Assembly: GCF_015207875.1 (NCBI RefSeq)
Contig: NZ_JADEVZ010000010.1
Location: 35,170 to 99,169 of the forward strand
DNA: 64,000 nucleotides
Direction: 5' to 3'
DNA from: Dolichospermum sp. LEGE 00240
GTDB lineage: Bacteria > Cyanobacteriota > Cyanobacteriia > Cyanobacteriales > Nostocaceae
Part shown: positions 39,801 to 47,121 of the stretch, piece after piece
Numbering within the stretch: the stretch's first letter is position 1
Layout: every line of letters begins with the position of its first letter
Notes under the pieces: generated by a model
The model's input: only the letters and a program-made list of their open reading frames with translations
The model's database searches: none
What the model was told of the DNA's origin: nothing
Program-made: the position numbers and the translations under genes

Positions 39801-41548
39801 CTGATCGGGCGATTAAGGGTTAGTCCAAAACCGTTCTTTTGAGGATCATTAATATCAAGGGAAATAAAAGCATCGAAGTCATAGTTACCAAATCTTAAAT
39901 CCCCAATAAAGCCAATAGATTTTAGTGCAGTAGGTCCAAAACCTATTTCTAGTGCTAACTGGCGAAATTCTGAATTAGGAATCCCAAAGGGGTTACGCCA
40001 TCCTGATCCTAAAGTATCTAGGTTAAAATATCCTAATACACCATTTTTGGTCGGATCACTGGAAACTATTGTTTTGAAACCACCCACTAAATTTAATCCG
40101 GGTTCATTTTTTTGCACCGGATCATAACCTTGAAGGGTAATATTACCCGATAGGGCTTGAGTGGTGGTAAAGCCCATATTAATGGGGGTTAAACTGTAAT
40201 CTAAACCAAATCCGTTAAAATATAGTTCAAATGACTCGTCAAAATTAGGAATTTGGTAAGGAAACTTAACTACGGGCTTATCTAGCTCAAGATCGAGGTA
40301 AAGATTCAGATTTTTAGCGCCATCTGTGCCAAATCCCACTCCTGCTAATAACTGAGAATCAAATAATTTGTCTAAATTAAATCCCACATATTTATCAAGA
40401 AAATTTGTTATTTCCTTGGGCATGGGATTGTCAATTTCAATTGTCCCTGTCCAGTTAAATCCTTTTACATATTTCGGCTCTTTCCCTTCTTCATCAAATT
40501 TAGTATTGCCACTACTGATTGTGTATGTCGGGTTTTTGATCGTTAGACCTCCAGGCAGATCCAAAATCGAACTCAGGGGAAGCTCTATGGTATTGCCATC
40601 TTTATATTCAACTTTATAGATGACTTCATTAGCAACTTTTTTGTCTTTCTCGTATTTTACGTTTCCCTCGTATTTTAATGTTAAAATATCATCATTCACT
40701 TTGACGGAAATATTAAATCCTGTCGTTTTATCACTTTTAGCAAAATATATTTTTGGTTTATCTACTTTAATCTTAGAAAACCCATTGAGGGTAGTATTGA
40801 GGGCTTGAATTGCTTTATCTGTTGGTAGAGCGGGAAAACCTGTTTTATTTAAGGTGTTGATAAATTTTTCTACATCTATTTGATAACCGGGCAAGGAATT
40901 TGGGTCATCAAACTCGATCGCAAAATTTTCGCTACGTGCGTCTATTATTAAGTTAATGAGAGTGCTGTTTGGCACATTTTTTAAAGCATCAATCAAACCA
41001 GGGGCAGTTACACCGATGGCATCGGTAAATTGATTAGTAGCAACTGCTAACAGAGAGGTTATGGCACTAAATTGAATCCCGTTTAAGGTGATAGCCATTG
41101 TTGGCTTAGAGTTAGGGGAAATCGTGAAGTTAAAAATAGGATTACTAAAGGTGGGATTAGTCTGAGGATCGTTAGGATTAATATTATTTTTTAAATCTTT
41201 GCCAATACTACCCGATTCACTTCCGGCAACAAAATCACTAAGTTTAAAATTAGGGTTTTTTACCTCAACGCTAAAGAAATATTTTCCGTCCGCACTGAGA
41301 GGTTTTTCGGTAACGGTTGCCCCATTGATATAACTGCCTACAATGGATTTTAGTGTACCTAATAAACCGGATAACTCTTGGGGATCATAGCCAGCACCAC
41401 TTTTCAAACCTCTGGCGATAATTGCTTCTAAATCTTTATCGTTAACTACACCATCGCCGTTATAGTCAACTACAGTCCAAAAGTTAAGACCAGAAGCATT
41501 TTGACCAGTGGGTTTAATAACTCCGCTTGTATTATTTAGATTAGACAT
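27836..41548 (-). CDS. giant RTX/LamG/VCBS protein with two SBP-3-like domains
   Basis: An intact 4570-residue frame without a cleavable signal, consistent with type I secretion. Approximate domains in order: a dockerin-like Ca loop YNGDGVVNDKDLEAI (30-45); a long beta-rich region to about 800; LamG/concanavalin-like domains near 811-985, 1026-1216, 1269-1490 and 1566-1769, with a PA14-like piece near 1500-1566; seven or eight FG-GAP/VCBS repeats of ITGDFNGDGKTDFIRQEK type (2073-2490); a Cna-like segment (about 2925-2960); a Calx-beta domain (3219-3346); RTX nonapeptides such as GGAGNDxL (3359-3516); two solute-binding-protein-3-like domains (about 3623-3876 and 3926-4216), each ending in a similar tail; and DUF4114-like domains (about 4250-4410 and 4490-4570, GGGDNDFNDVIV). 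Likely an exported calcium-binding adhesin or surface-layer protein that may bind sugars and small ligands. No secretion ATPase or TolC gene is in the window. Function is inference. Confidence 0.88.
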   Translation of the reverse strand: MSNLNNTSGVIKPTGQNASGLNFWTVVDYNGDGVVNDKDLEAIIARGLKSGAGYDPQELSGLLGTLKSIVGSYINGATVTEKPLSADGKYFFSVEVKNPNFKLSDFVAGSESGSIGKDLKNNINPNDPQTNPTFSNPIFNFTISPNSKPTMAITLNGIQFSAITSLLAVATNQFTDAIGVTAPGLIDALKNVPNSTLINLIIDARSENFAIEFDDPNSLPGYQIDVEKFINTLNKTGFPALPTDKAIQALNTTLNGFSKIKVDKPKIYFAKSDKTTGFNISVKVNDDILTLKYEGNVKYEKDKKVANEVIYKVEYKDGNTIELPLSSILDLPGGLTIKNPTYTISSGNTKFDEEGKEPKYVKGFNWTGTIEIDNPMPKEITNFLDKYVGFNLDKLFDSQLLAGVGFGTDGAKNLNLYLDLELDKPVVKFPYQIPNFDESFELYFNGFGLDYSLTPINMGFTTTQALSGNITLQGYDPVQKNEPGLNLVGGFKTIVSSDPTKNGVLGYFNLDTLGSGWRNPFGIPNSEFRQLALEIGFGPTALKSIGFIGDLRFGNYDFDAFISLDINDPQKNGFGLTLNRPISAMDLFLGPVGSFTAGQLSNTFDEVENVFDLLNSIFDLTLESIDGDGDGDLDPLFYFMPQATSIAGQPFDQGTHINAGISAWGWDGRLSYSATTSLFGYPIQKGSLSLEKIDIGGLGWFVLEGIDDPKTTTVDESKELNLDFSNTGLSLSADASLTLFGLNVAKASVEVGLGGIDIDAKLNLFNTLGIDAKLFVGNLKEGQSAQVTVNADGTVSLAEGVNNQGFLSLAGQPRTYLSLDGINDYVQATPTGLNLANQDFTIEAWIKTTGTKESILVKSDGDTIWEKGEKAFYINELGKVNFVGFGNNYIKGNTAVNDGKWHHVAVVWDYSSGTTGTGRVFVDGVNDTQSSNYAATNLDNSTDTLKIGSLNFSEATNYFSGQIDEVRIWKTARTESEIKTNSDNRVNPATETNLVYYLPVDQGDRATITTTTVNSDPLPRKEILTLEGETEQTALIFDGVNDYVQVKAGDASFADFNTSNFTVELWVKTTDLNGTLIGASNTSTGTGDYWRVWLENGQTKFNFQPGGNTQPSASSINAINDDSWHHIAVVRDGFYTGKLYVDGVLDSKLNFTGSSNGIDINSDLFIGQWVSGTDQFAGKMDEVRIWKTARTETEISANMNQRLDKTVETNLTYYLPIDQSDRSIRENKILSETFDGGLPKSIYNVSLTDNNIASVSDKYRQITPTLSTPNAIAHWRLNESSGTTATNIGTLGTTVNGTYVGSPTLNNPGLVAGSTGVKFDGVNDGIAIPDHNNINLLATTARSIELWFKADDLTGKQVIYEEGGTGSGLNIYLDGDQLKLGAWSGNAGEWLATQVVKDNKYHVVLSFDQGNLTGYLNGESFGTVTTSFTSIPVHSEDIGIGYMKQDTRLSDTVRLTGDGNYFNGVIDEVALYNVGLSPERAIANYASGFTQGLKVETFNNINLAGDPVTIDLTNSFQNLTVASNSSQKITGWIQAPVTGTYTFNTTNNYGTRLAVNDTKLIDNWQNPEKAIDFDGIGDYIQIENYDGMYDRSKSMTVEAWIKVDQFNTASQAIIRKGDNGWRLERNGTTNKIDFTFDVYKNTTTTQVLDGNRSVVSNRQFNDQQWHHVIATTDGLNVTLYVDGKLDNSVTYTNPNDGYSRSIFNSNAPVIIGGYRGTTQQYFDGKIDEVAIWNKYFTATDAQTNFTQKLTGSEANLVGYWNFDHPQGLKTIVDQSSNHNNGYFRGVVSPDQSQVNSWSSKLVAYKNDYSSVFTPTTQSGTNTIDLVAGKLYKVELDAQSLNGVSTPQLQWNYTGVSNQIIPTSALFTDAQVETDWKVSGGKIGTSFLNTDADGALEFFNTTGDRYAISQPYDLSQGGNLSFSLILGGNSTINNISGGQVSVANGSTNGDTVDDNKAIKLEYSIDNGNTWVLLDSFTSKSEGGNWHNVVIDLPKQAQTQSTRFKWSQPSYVLDNWAIDNVGVVTNSNNVWADIKGADVLKAQRDNGITISNGEALYFTGKPFAIVTPLPDVSQPLLKDSFANLITGDFNGDGKTDFLRQQKFQWSYDNQLVTTYLSQGDGTFNTVNTNYPSPVANDFSAIIQTGDFNGDRKTDFIRQNKDSGGSNFQVVLSNGDGTFNAINPSGNAGSTTYNYQTSLLSNPGVNLIMGDYNGDRKTDFIRQEKSGWDNDNDSTFSVWLSNGNGTFNPMTPSGDVYQKDLKFDGGANIITGDFNGDGKTDFIRQEKNGYDDDKNNTFNVYFSNGNGTFNPITPSGDVYQDDLRFDPGANIITGDFNGDGKTDFIRQEKGDRDNDIKNTFNVYFSNGNGTFNIVTPGSNVSGDPYQDKLRSDPGVNIITGDYNGDGKTDFIRQEKGDWDNDISDNFSIYLSQGNGYFNIVSPNLPEYQSVLNYDKGANIIVGDYNGDGAGDFLRQERGTWGDDYANTYQTYLSKLNQTNQRYATTQSLNTTDTKALQFDFVFGQKYTAGNPFTYEGSTYGDEDVISTTGDAPEAGEDVLVSYSTNGGQTWTTLTTLLASNYATTYTNWTTQAIALPDAAKTDHTQFRWQQTNFTNTGDDTWAIDNITLASNTIMSGVQFYTPITQVDNFKTVNSTNPNSGNSNSKFVIMGNGNISFLGETISSVSLDVSENGLKFNLFDTFAYVLLDNGLTATMPVKTAISSGAYIIGTLSKDISVIAGKNGASVTGALGLEFPLSLSVPYFGTLKLASLKADGVLNLTVGTDGKISGYIKDIDFTVWGKNLSIPSFSFSSNVNSWDDLIVETSQAVADKIQKEFLNLFDDAEQLYNGIKNGTIDFAKDVESFFANYGQTGINALKDLGSNAASLYTDVGIGDSYNTFNKSLQNIANAVGSGISGGVKKAGKTLKKAFNGPIADAKVFLDINGNFIPDQNEPTVTTDNYGRFNLQYNLNDYDTNGDGKLDYTEALVIGMGGIDTTTGKEVKVPFMATVGSEISPLTTLKTGLMLQGLTETAAETIIKQSFDLDKFGGILLNQFDAYSEIGQGHLVGYDVAIAQTMAHNLLLLGSAVIKQIQPQLSDSEVQNQLFKIIAQVVADQGTIDPTNPGVNRSLINALTQNSPTPVSDEIVSAFSSLMIETESQLHKIVGDTSHPDNLRLILPTLNYMKTILVENLPVIMQKVITKEIEPADVMDSFHAILNQNNHLIQYGLNEARTVTISTEGILKEGDSSFHHGKFIVNLGETAPAQGLTIFYTLSGTATLGEDYQLLYNPTVGQLNIAPYEKTGIIDLEVLDDTLSESPESITLTLQYAGDGFAINPNQNTAYFVIKDDENSGNNSVFRPDQVIAGTINNDILTGTDQSEWLKGSYGNDQIFGLGNNDKIDGGFGNDILHGGSGDDIMAGQFGADQLWGEDGNDLLQGGTGNDILNGGAGSDVINGGEGDDQLTGDAGNDQLEGDAGNDLINGNADNDWLSGGIGNDILIGGAGDDVVSGGIGADQFVITSGNDGFDIFSDFNPAEGDRIVIDSKQFDSFDLSKLTFAHGFLKYDGQNLALIQNQGNIYALLNLKPVVDVVSELTFPTVFPANSNILTTGDIPSLATLTHTTVDPTQSEGLLGKILTRGYIKVAIAPNTPQWQKEQAKALAAALFGDSQALQYVTLDEKDIFAAVATQQVDISAHLFPNTYENQIDFAPATFYDSEVIVVKNNSHITQAQDLQNVTIGVIANSDSRQNLRAVLGNAGINYKLAEFADNQTLRLAYDNNQIGAVVLNPSQVKDLPTGNSVLDLELSTQAMSMVLPENESSWADVVRWAITAPIAAESLGITSTNLDSLVNSNDPAIRRFLGLEGNLGQSLGISNDFANQVIRTMGNYAEFWQNNFGDLSRSRNHLFADDGLLYSLPFAGSVSQKPELINNNDRNVLTEIKARGFINAGVSSSQYPGLFYQENDQWSGFHIDILKALSVALFGDANHLNFSNPTSFLLSSLTNTANGVVDISSNSTTHNLVRDGSVGIDFSKPYFFDGQAILVGLDSGISSLGTLTGRRIGVEANTTAFAGLDDNLVGINFTKVEYTSTTNLYNAYQNGEIDALIGDRSIIASRLSTFSNPENHKILDQVLSREPIAFVVDENQSDWLDVINLIIDTLTKAEELGITSANVDQLVKGNNPAIREFLGVNGKLGEKFGLTANFAQNIIKSMGNYGEIYQRNLGAISIPRDANQSFADFGLQSANSYTSALSIANPELEIRGNGIFQVMDNLANIKFNLLKHDGRTQAEIGLYKTDADGSINGINRNSTGYLSEVLKHSQTIFSILDNNPNGFDSNSFSRTLGEFDNNTYFGLYMIQGRDATTVLNTGDYSSLVLSQNVKALQTLDNGANLVFNWETNGDNSYDDLIIEAAPTLEGTVFGTTLDKTIDLTGLDHQVHNISFTVNREAAYDNLIGFYRVNEQGQVLDSQGKVVSGNPNQDSNYAQLAINNRLDILLSTGNQQTAVFNEQLMGGVRYAPILIANGGSASSPNFSHTYFAYSGANSDGVNHVRRMADNIFGFEDIRGGGDNDFNDVIVSVKVI

Positions 41549-42079
41549 GGTGATACCTCGGTTTTTACTTTATTGGATAATGAAAAAAATAATCTATTTA
41601 CACAGCAATTCCAAATTCAAACGGCAACATAGAATACAGACATAATCTCGCTTCTATAAAAGTAAGAGAGATTAGGCTGATCTCTGAGATTTTTTGCATT
41701 TCCTCCTCGAATCTCAGTCTCTTGGAGAGTAAGTAACCGGCAAGCAAACTTGATCAATCACTCAATAGAGCGTTACGTTGATTCTAAATATTGACATGAA
41801 ACCTCTTTCCAGTAAGCACTTCGAGATTTTTGTCTGTTTGACTACACTCTGAGTTTGGAATTGCTGGTATTTCTTACAGTATGATACAAGAGACTAATTA
41901 TGTAAGTGTATAAAAGTTACTTAAATTTCTAAAAAGGTTACTTTTTGAGGAAAATTATGATCAAAAACTACTGGCTGATTTTGGATCAAAGAAATCTCAT
42001 ATAGCAGTATTCAGTCGTATGAGGTGTAAAATAAGCTCTACAAAGCTTGCTAACTTAGCATAACAAATGTCGAAGAGCC
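41549..42079. promoter_or_regulatory. divergent intergenic region, promoters unresolved
   Basis: About 530 bp between the giant minus-strand gene and the MITE-like element ahead of the NB-ARC gene. It must contain the promoter of the giant gene. AGGTATCACC at 41549-41560 reads as GGTGATACC on the minus strand, a reasonable ribosome site region just before the giant gene's ATG. I see no reliable -10/-35 pair and no gene. Confidence 0.4.
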
Positions 42080-42186
42080 TAAGTAGCTGGTTGCAATTAA
42101 ATATAAAATGTGGGATAGGCATCCTGCCTGTCCACAGGCTAGAAGCCTGTTCTACGATCTAACAATTAATTAAGCCCACCTACTTA
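42080..42186. mobile_element. MITE-like element abutting the NB-ARC start codon
   Basis: 107 bp bounded by TAAGTAGCTGGTTGCAATTAA on the left (first 20 bases considered) and TTAAGCCCACCTACTTA on the right, an imperfect inverted pair related to the TAAGTAGGT family. The centre carries TGTGGGATAGGCATCCTGCC and a second hairpin AGGCTAGAAGCCT. Its last base is 1 nt before the ATG at 42188. Confidence 0.75.
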
Positions 42187-42187
42187 T

Positions 42188-45100
42188 ATGTTATTAATCA
42201 ATGATTTTGGACAAGTTATTAATTATCTGAAAACTATCATTCCTCCAGATAGCTTAACTCCGGTGATGGAATTAATCTTAAAAGAAGTTTTATTAGAAAA
42301 GAGTTATTCTGAAATTGCTGAAGAAATTAGTTATGATGCTAATTATATTAAGCGGGTTGCTGCGGAATTATGGCAATTATTATCCCAATATCTCAATACT
42401 AAAATTACCAAAAAGAATTTTCACACGATTATTACAGAAAAATATCAAGCGGAAATTAACCAAAGTCAAAAAATACATCAGAAAATAAAAATTATAGATT
42501 GGAATGCTTGTCCAATTTTAGAGAAATTTTATGGTAGAAATGAAGAAATCAAACAACTTAAAGATGTAATTTTTCATCATGATAATCGTTTAATTAGTTT
42601 ATTAGGGCTGGGCGGTATTGGTAAAACTGCTTTAAGTGTTAAGTTTGCTCAACAATATCAAGAAGATTTTGAAGTAATAATTTGGCGATCGCTGCGTAAT
42701 GCACCTCCTTTAAATACTTTAATAACTGATCTAGTTACTGTTATTTCAAAATCAGAAAATTTACAAGGAAAAACTGAAGATTTATTAATTTTTCTTCAAG
42801 ATCATCGTTGTTTAATCTTATTAGATAATTTTGAGACAATTTTAGAATCAGGAAAAATTGGTTATTATCGTTCAGGTTTTGAAAATTATGGTAATTTGAT
42901 TCGCTGTTTAGGAGAGTCTGATCATCAAAGTCGTATTATTATTACTAGCAGAGAAAAATCTCCCGAAGTTAATTATTTAGAAGGAAAAGAAACTAAGGTA
43001 AAAAGTATTATTGTCCAAGGTTGTTTAGAAGCATCTCTAAGTATTTTAGAAGCCAGAAATATTCAAGGAAATTCAGAAGATAAACAATATTTAAGCAATC
43101 TATATGATAATAGTCCCCTGGCTATTAAAATTATAGCAACTTCAATTCAAGATTTATTTAATGGTGACATTCAAACATTTTTATTAGAGAAAACTTTTAT
43201 TTTTAATGGGCTAAATCGTTTATTAGATGAACAATTTACCCGTCTTAGCACTGGGGAAAAAACGATTATGAATTGGTTAGCTATTAATCGAGAATTAACA
43301 TCTATTCAAGAATTGGAACAAGATATTTTTCCGCCTATTACTAAGTCAGAATTATTACAGAGTTTAGAATCTTTAATTGGGCGATCGCTCATCGAACAAA
43401 AAGAAGGAAAATATACTCAACAAGCTGTAATCATGGAATATGTATTAGATAATTTAATTAATGAAATCTATCAAGAATTAATTGATTTAAAAATAGATTT
43501 ATTTGGTAAATATTCCCTAAATAAAACCACCGTTAAAGAATATGTAACAGAAACGCAAAAAAAATTAATTATTGAGCCATTAGTTGATAGATTAAAACAA
43601 ACTTTTCCTGTTAAAATTCGTCTGCAAAAACATTTACAAAATATTCTCCATCAATTAAGAAATTCAGTAATAGCAAATTATGGAGTAGGCAATTTAATCA
43701 ATATTTATAATAGTTTAAAATTACCTCTTAAAGACTATGATTTTTCAGAATTACCGATTTGGCAAACCGACTTATCACAAATATCAGTAAAAGGAGTTAA
43801 TTTTAGTTATGCAGACTTTAAAAATGTGAAATTTCTCCAAAATCTTGCCCTGGTTTTAAAAGTAGCTTATCATCCCCAAGGTGAGATTATAGCAAATTCT
43901 GATATTCAAAAGATTATCCATTTATGGCGAGTTAGTGATGGACAAACAATCTTAAAATTAATTGGACATCAAGGTCTGATCTGGGATTTTAAATTTAGTG
44001 CTGATGGTAAATTATTAGTTAGTGCTTCCGATGATCAAACTGTAAAAGTTTGGGATATAAATACAGGTAATTGTCTAGCTAATTATGAATTAAAAAAAGA
44101 TAAACCTAATGCAGTTACTATTAGTAAAGATAATAAAATAATTATGATTGGTACAAGTGCAAATTATTTACAATTGTGGTATTGGCAGGAAAATCAATAT
44201 CAGATTTTAAAAGGTCATCAAGGAGCAATTAATAGTTTACAATTGAGTGGCGATGAAAAATATTTATTTACTGCTAGTTTAGATCATACAATTAAACAAT
44301 GGGATTTAGCTGAAGGTAAATGTATTAAAACTTTTGAAAGTCATGTCACTGGCGTAAAAAAATTATCAGTTACAAAGAATGATCAATTTCTTTTAAGTGT
44401 TAGTTTTAATGGTAAATTAAAAATGTGGTCAATAAAAAGTGGTCAATGTTTGTACACTTTAGGAAATCAAACATTAATGATTTTTACAGCTACTTTTGAT
44501 CCCACTGGTAAATCTTTTATCACAGCTTCAGGATCAATTCTGACGATTTGGGATACGATTACTGGAAGCATTGTAAAACATTTAACAAAACAAAAAGGAA
44601 CAGTTAATTCCCTAGATTATAGTCCTGATGGTAAAACATTAATTACAGGTTCACACAATGAATGTACCATTTTTGTAGATGTGGAAAGTGGTCATCATTT
44701 AAAAATTTTATCTGGTTATAGTAATCATATTTGGGCATTATCTATTAACCAAAATAATGTATTAGCCAGTGGTGGTACTGATAGTAAAATTAGATTATGG
44801 TCTGTAGAAAAAGCCTCTCTTTTACGAGAATTAAATGCCCATAAAGGGTCTATTCATGTGCTTCAATGGCATCCCGATGGTAGAATTTTAGCTAGTTGTA
44901 GCAGCGATAGCACTATTAAATTGTGGGATGGTATAACAGGAGAATGTTTACAAATCTTGTCAACTCCTATAGATGTGATTTTTTCTATTTCATGGCATCC
45001 CCAAGGAGATTTATTGGCGATAGCTGGGTCAGGAAATAAAGTTTATTTTTGGCAATATACCACTAATCAATATCATCATGAATTAGAAATACCAACTACT

Positions 45101-45697
45101 GAAATTATGAAATTAGTTTGGTCAAATGATGGTAATTTATTAGCCATAGATACCAGAACAGGTCAAATTTTTCTTTATGATCTCTCACAAAATTGTTTAG
45201 ATCAAATTTTTCAAAGGGAAAAATCTAATATTAATGATGTCAGGAATGGTTTAAATTTCAGTCAAGATCATGCTTATCTCGCTTTTAGTAGTGATGATGC
45301 TAAAGTGGAAGTTTTGCATTTAGAAAGTAATACCTTTCTTACTTCTTTAAAAGGACATCTTGTTCAAGTTGTAGGTCTAATTTTTATCAAACAAGATCAA
45401 CTAATAGTTACTATTAGTTTGGATAGTACAGTGAGAATCTGGGAATTATTATCAGGAAAATGTCTCCATATCTTAACTGATCATCAAGCACCTATTACCA
45501 GTTTAACTATCGTGAATGAAGATACTTTTGCCACAGGTAGCGCCGATAGTACAATTAGAATTTGGGATGTGAATACGGCAAAATGTCTACAAGTATTAAC
45601 CAGCGATCGCCCCTACGAAGGTATGAATGTTTATGAAGCTACTGGTTTAACCTCATGCCAATTAGAAACATTGACAGGTTTGGGTGCGATCATTTAA
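42188..45697 (+). CDS. STAND NTPase: HTH-NB-ARC-14x WD40 protein
   Basis: A 1169-residue NLR-like protein. An N-terminal helix-turn-helix module (1-85, SYSEIAEEISYDANYIKRVA) resembles the HTH found in vWA-MoxR-associated proteins. The NB-ARC core has Walker A GLGGIGKT (140-147), WRSLRNAP, Walker B LILLDNF (209-215), ITSREKSPE and a degenerate GxP motif NSPLAIKII. After a winged-helix region and a short pentapeptide-like stretch (LSQISVKGVNFSYADFKNVKF, first part), 14 WD40 repeats make two predicted propellers. The C-terminal RPYEGMNVYEATGL tail matches RLYAGMNINHTTGL in the paralogue at 55098-58738. Such STAND proteins sense a ligand and oligomerise, in signalling or defence. There is no enzymatic effector domain, so the output is probably through the HTH. 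A mobile element sits directly before the ATG and no Shine-Dalgarno is visible. Confidence 0.88.
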   Translation: MLLINDFGQVINYLKTIIPPDSLTPVMELILKEVLLEKSYSEIAEEISYDANYIKRVAAELWQLLSQYLNTKITKKNFHTIITEKYQAEINQSQKIHQKIKIIDWNACPILEKFYGRNEEIKQLKDVIFHHDNRLISLLGLGGIGKTALSVKFAQQYQEDFEVIIWRSLRNAPPLNTLITDLVTVISKSENLQGKTEDLLIFLQDHRCLILLDNFETILESGKIGYYRSGFENYGNLIRCLGESDHQSRIIITSREKSPEVNYLEGKETKVKSIIVQGCLEASLSILEARNIQGNSEDKQYLSNLYDNSPLAIKIIATSIQDLFNGDIQTFLLEKTFIFNGLNRLLDEQFTRLSTGEKTIMNWLAINRELTSIQELEQDIFPPITKSELLQSLESLIGRSLIEQKEGKYTQQAVIMEYVLDNLINEIYQELIDLKIDLFGKYSLNKTTVKEYVTETQKKLIIEPLVDRLKQTFPVKIRLQKHLQNILHQLRNSVIANYGVGNLINIYNSLKLPLKDYDFSELPIWQTDLSQISVKGVNFSYADFKNVKFLQNLALVLKVAYHPQGEIIANSDIQKIIHLWRVSDGQTILKLIGHQGLIWDFKFSADGKLLVSASDDQTVKVWDINTGNCLANYELKKDKPNAVTISKDNKIIMIGTSANYLQLWYWQENQYQILKGHQGAINSLQLSGDEKYLFTASLDHTIKQWDLAEGKCIKTFESHVTGVKKLSVTKNDQFLLSVSFNGKLKMWSIKSGQCLYTLGNQTLMIFTATFDPTGKSFITASGSILTIWDTITGSIVKHLTKQKGTVNSLDYSPDGKTLITGSHNECTIFVDVESGHHLKILSGYSNHIWALSINQNNVLASGGTDSKIRLWSVEKASLLRELNAHKGSIHVLQWHPDGRILASCSSDSTIKLWDGITGECLQILSTPIDVIFSISWHPQGDLLAIAGSGNKVYFWQYTTNQYHHELEIPTTEIMKLVWSNDGNLLAIDTRTGQIFLYDLSQNCLDQIFQREKSNINDVRNGLNFSQDHAYLAFSSDDAKVEVLHLESNTFLTSLKGHLVQVVGLIFIKQDQLIVTISLDSTVRIWELLSGKCLHILTDHQAPITSLTIVNEDTFATGSADSTIRIWDVNTAKCLQVLTSDRPYEGMNVYEATGLTSCQLETLTGLGAII

Positions 45698-45768
45698 TAC
45701 TGGAGAGGGGTTTGTTTATACGTTAAAAACTTTTCAAACATCCTCTAATTAATGTTTCTATAGCCAGA

Positions 45769-47121
45769 TTAAAATAGACTGTCCAAGGTTTCATAATCAT
45801 ATTCCTCTAAAACCTCATTAAATAGTTCTGTAGCCCTATCTTCATCAAGCTCTAAGTTTTGTGCTAACTTAGTCCAGTATTCGTATTCTTCATCACTAAA
45901 ACATTCATCAGCAAGAGCAAATTCAACCGACATTTGGAAAGTTTCCTCTGCTGCATCTTCCGCCAAAATAATTTGTAAAGCCGCATTGTAAAGGAGTTCA
46001 AGCCCGCCGATTTCCATTAAACCCTGGATTTTCTCCTCAAGAAGTTCAGTATCAATTTCATAAGTTTCATAAAGTCCAGTTAATAACTCTGATTCTTCAT
46101 CAGATAAGCCATCTACAGAGGCACCACACAAACAAATAACAGCAATAGATTCTACAAGAGTTAAATAACAATTATTTGTTTCTTCTCCGTCGTCCTCTGT
46201 ATAGAAATCTTCATCAAAATCCTCATCTTCTTCAACCCAAATATCCGCAGTTAAATCGAAGTCAGTTGTTCCTTTAATTTTCCAGCATTCAAAACATAAA
46301 TTTGGGTTAGTCATATACTCATAAGGGATATAGCAGTAGCCTTCTTCTCCCCACTCTTCCCCCCATGAATTACGGATAATAAAGACTTCAGCGCTATCTT
46401 TATAACCCACGCAAAGCATAGCGTGTTTACCATGTTCTTGCCTGCCTTCATCACTGGCTAAATCTGGCATTGGAACTCTTCCTTTGTTGGTAACACGATC
46501 AAAAGACTTAAACAAAGTGAGTCCAAAAACAAAAGGATAACCTTCTGCTAAACAATGTTTCATAGCATGAAGATCCACAGGAACTTGTTCTGGGTTTTCC
46601 CATTGGAAATCAGGAACACTTAGGAGTTCGGCAGCCTCTTCATAGGCATCATAAATTGGTTTAGTATTAACGTTTCTGACTTTACCATTGTCTGTAACTT
46701 CATAAGCCCAGGTTGATTCATGGCAAATACCTTTTTCCTGTAAACTCATCAATGCTAAAGTAATGCTACTTCCTTGGTCTTGAATTTTATTTTCACCATT
46801 GTGTTCTAGTCCTAGCTCTCGGGCATTGTAATAGACAAAAAGACGACTAAAATCAACTTCTTCTCCTACACGGTTCATGATATACTCATAACCGCCTACA
46901 ACTGCATTAGCTGTACAACTGTTAGAGCCAGCTTGATTTTCTACGGAAGTCATGAAGGGACGCAGATCAACCTGTGGTGGTAATTCTGCTTCTGTAAACC
47001 TCTCACTATTGTAAACTTGAGAACCGGAAATTTCTTGTTGGGAAGCACTGCAACCGCTTAAGGCTTTCCATAGACCTGTATTCCGATCTACGACATAAGA
47101 TAATACAGCTTTTTTAGACAT
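45769..47121 (-). CDS. papain-like (C1) cysteine protease fused to a TerB-like domain
   Basis: A 450-residue cytoplasmic protein. Residues 45-290 are a papain-family protease with oxyanion Q63 and catalytic C69 in NQAGSNSCTANA, H233 in GKHAMLCVGY and N251 in IIRNSWGEEWGEEGY. There is no signal peptide, unlike most C1 peptidases. A very acidic linker (VEEDEDFDEDFYTEDDG) leads to a helical C-terminal region (about 315-450, VESIAVICLCGASVDGLSDEE and FALADECFSDEEYEYW, cited in part) that looks like TerB, with the D-G-x-x-x-x-E-E signature seen once clearly and once in variant form. TerB modules occur in stress and conflict proteins. It converges on the NB-ARC gene (71 bp apart), so the two are neighbours but not an operon. 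Confidence 0.82.
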   Translation of the reverse strand: MSKKAVLSYVVDRNTGLWKALSGCSASQQEISGSQVYNSERFTEAELPPQVDLRPFMTSVENQAGSNSCTANAVVGGYEYIMNRVGEEVDFSRLFVYYNARELGLEHNGENKIQDQGSSITLALMSLQEKGICHESTWAYEVTDNGKVRNVNTKPIYDAYEEAAELLSVPDFQWENPEQVPVDLHAMKHCLAEGYPFVFGLTLFKSFDRVTNKGRVPMPDLASDEGRQEHGKHAMLCVGYKDSAEVFIIRNSWGEEWGEEGYCYIPYEYMTNPNLCFECWKIKGTTDFDLTADIWVEEDEDFDEDFYTEDDGEETNNCYLTLVESIAVICLCGASVDGLSDEESELLTGLYETYEIDTELLEEKIQGLMEIGGLELLYNAALQIILAEDAAEETFQMSVEFALADECFSDEEYEYWTKLAQNLELDEDRATELFNEVLEEYDYETLDSLF

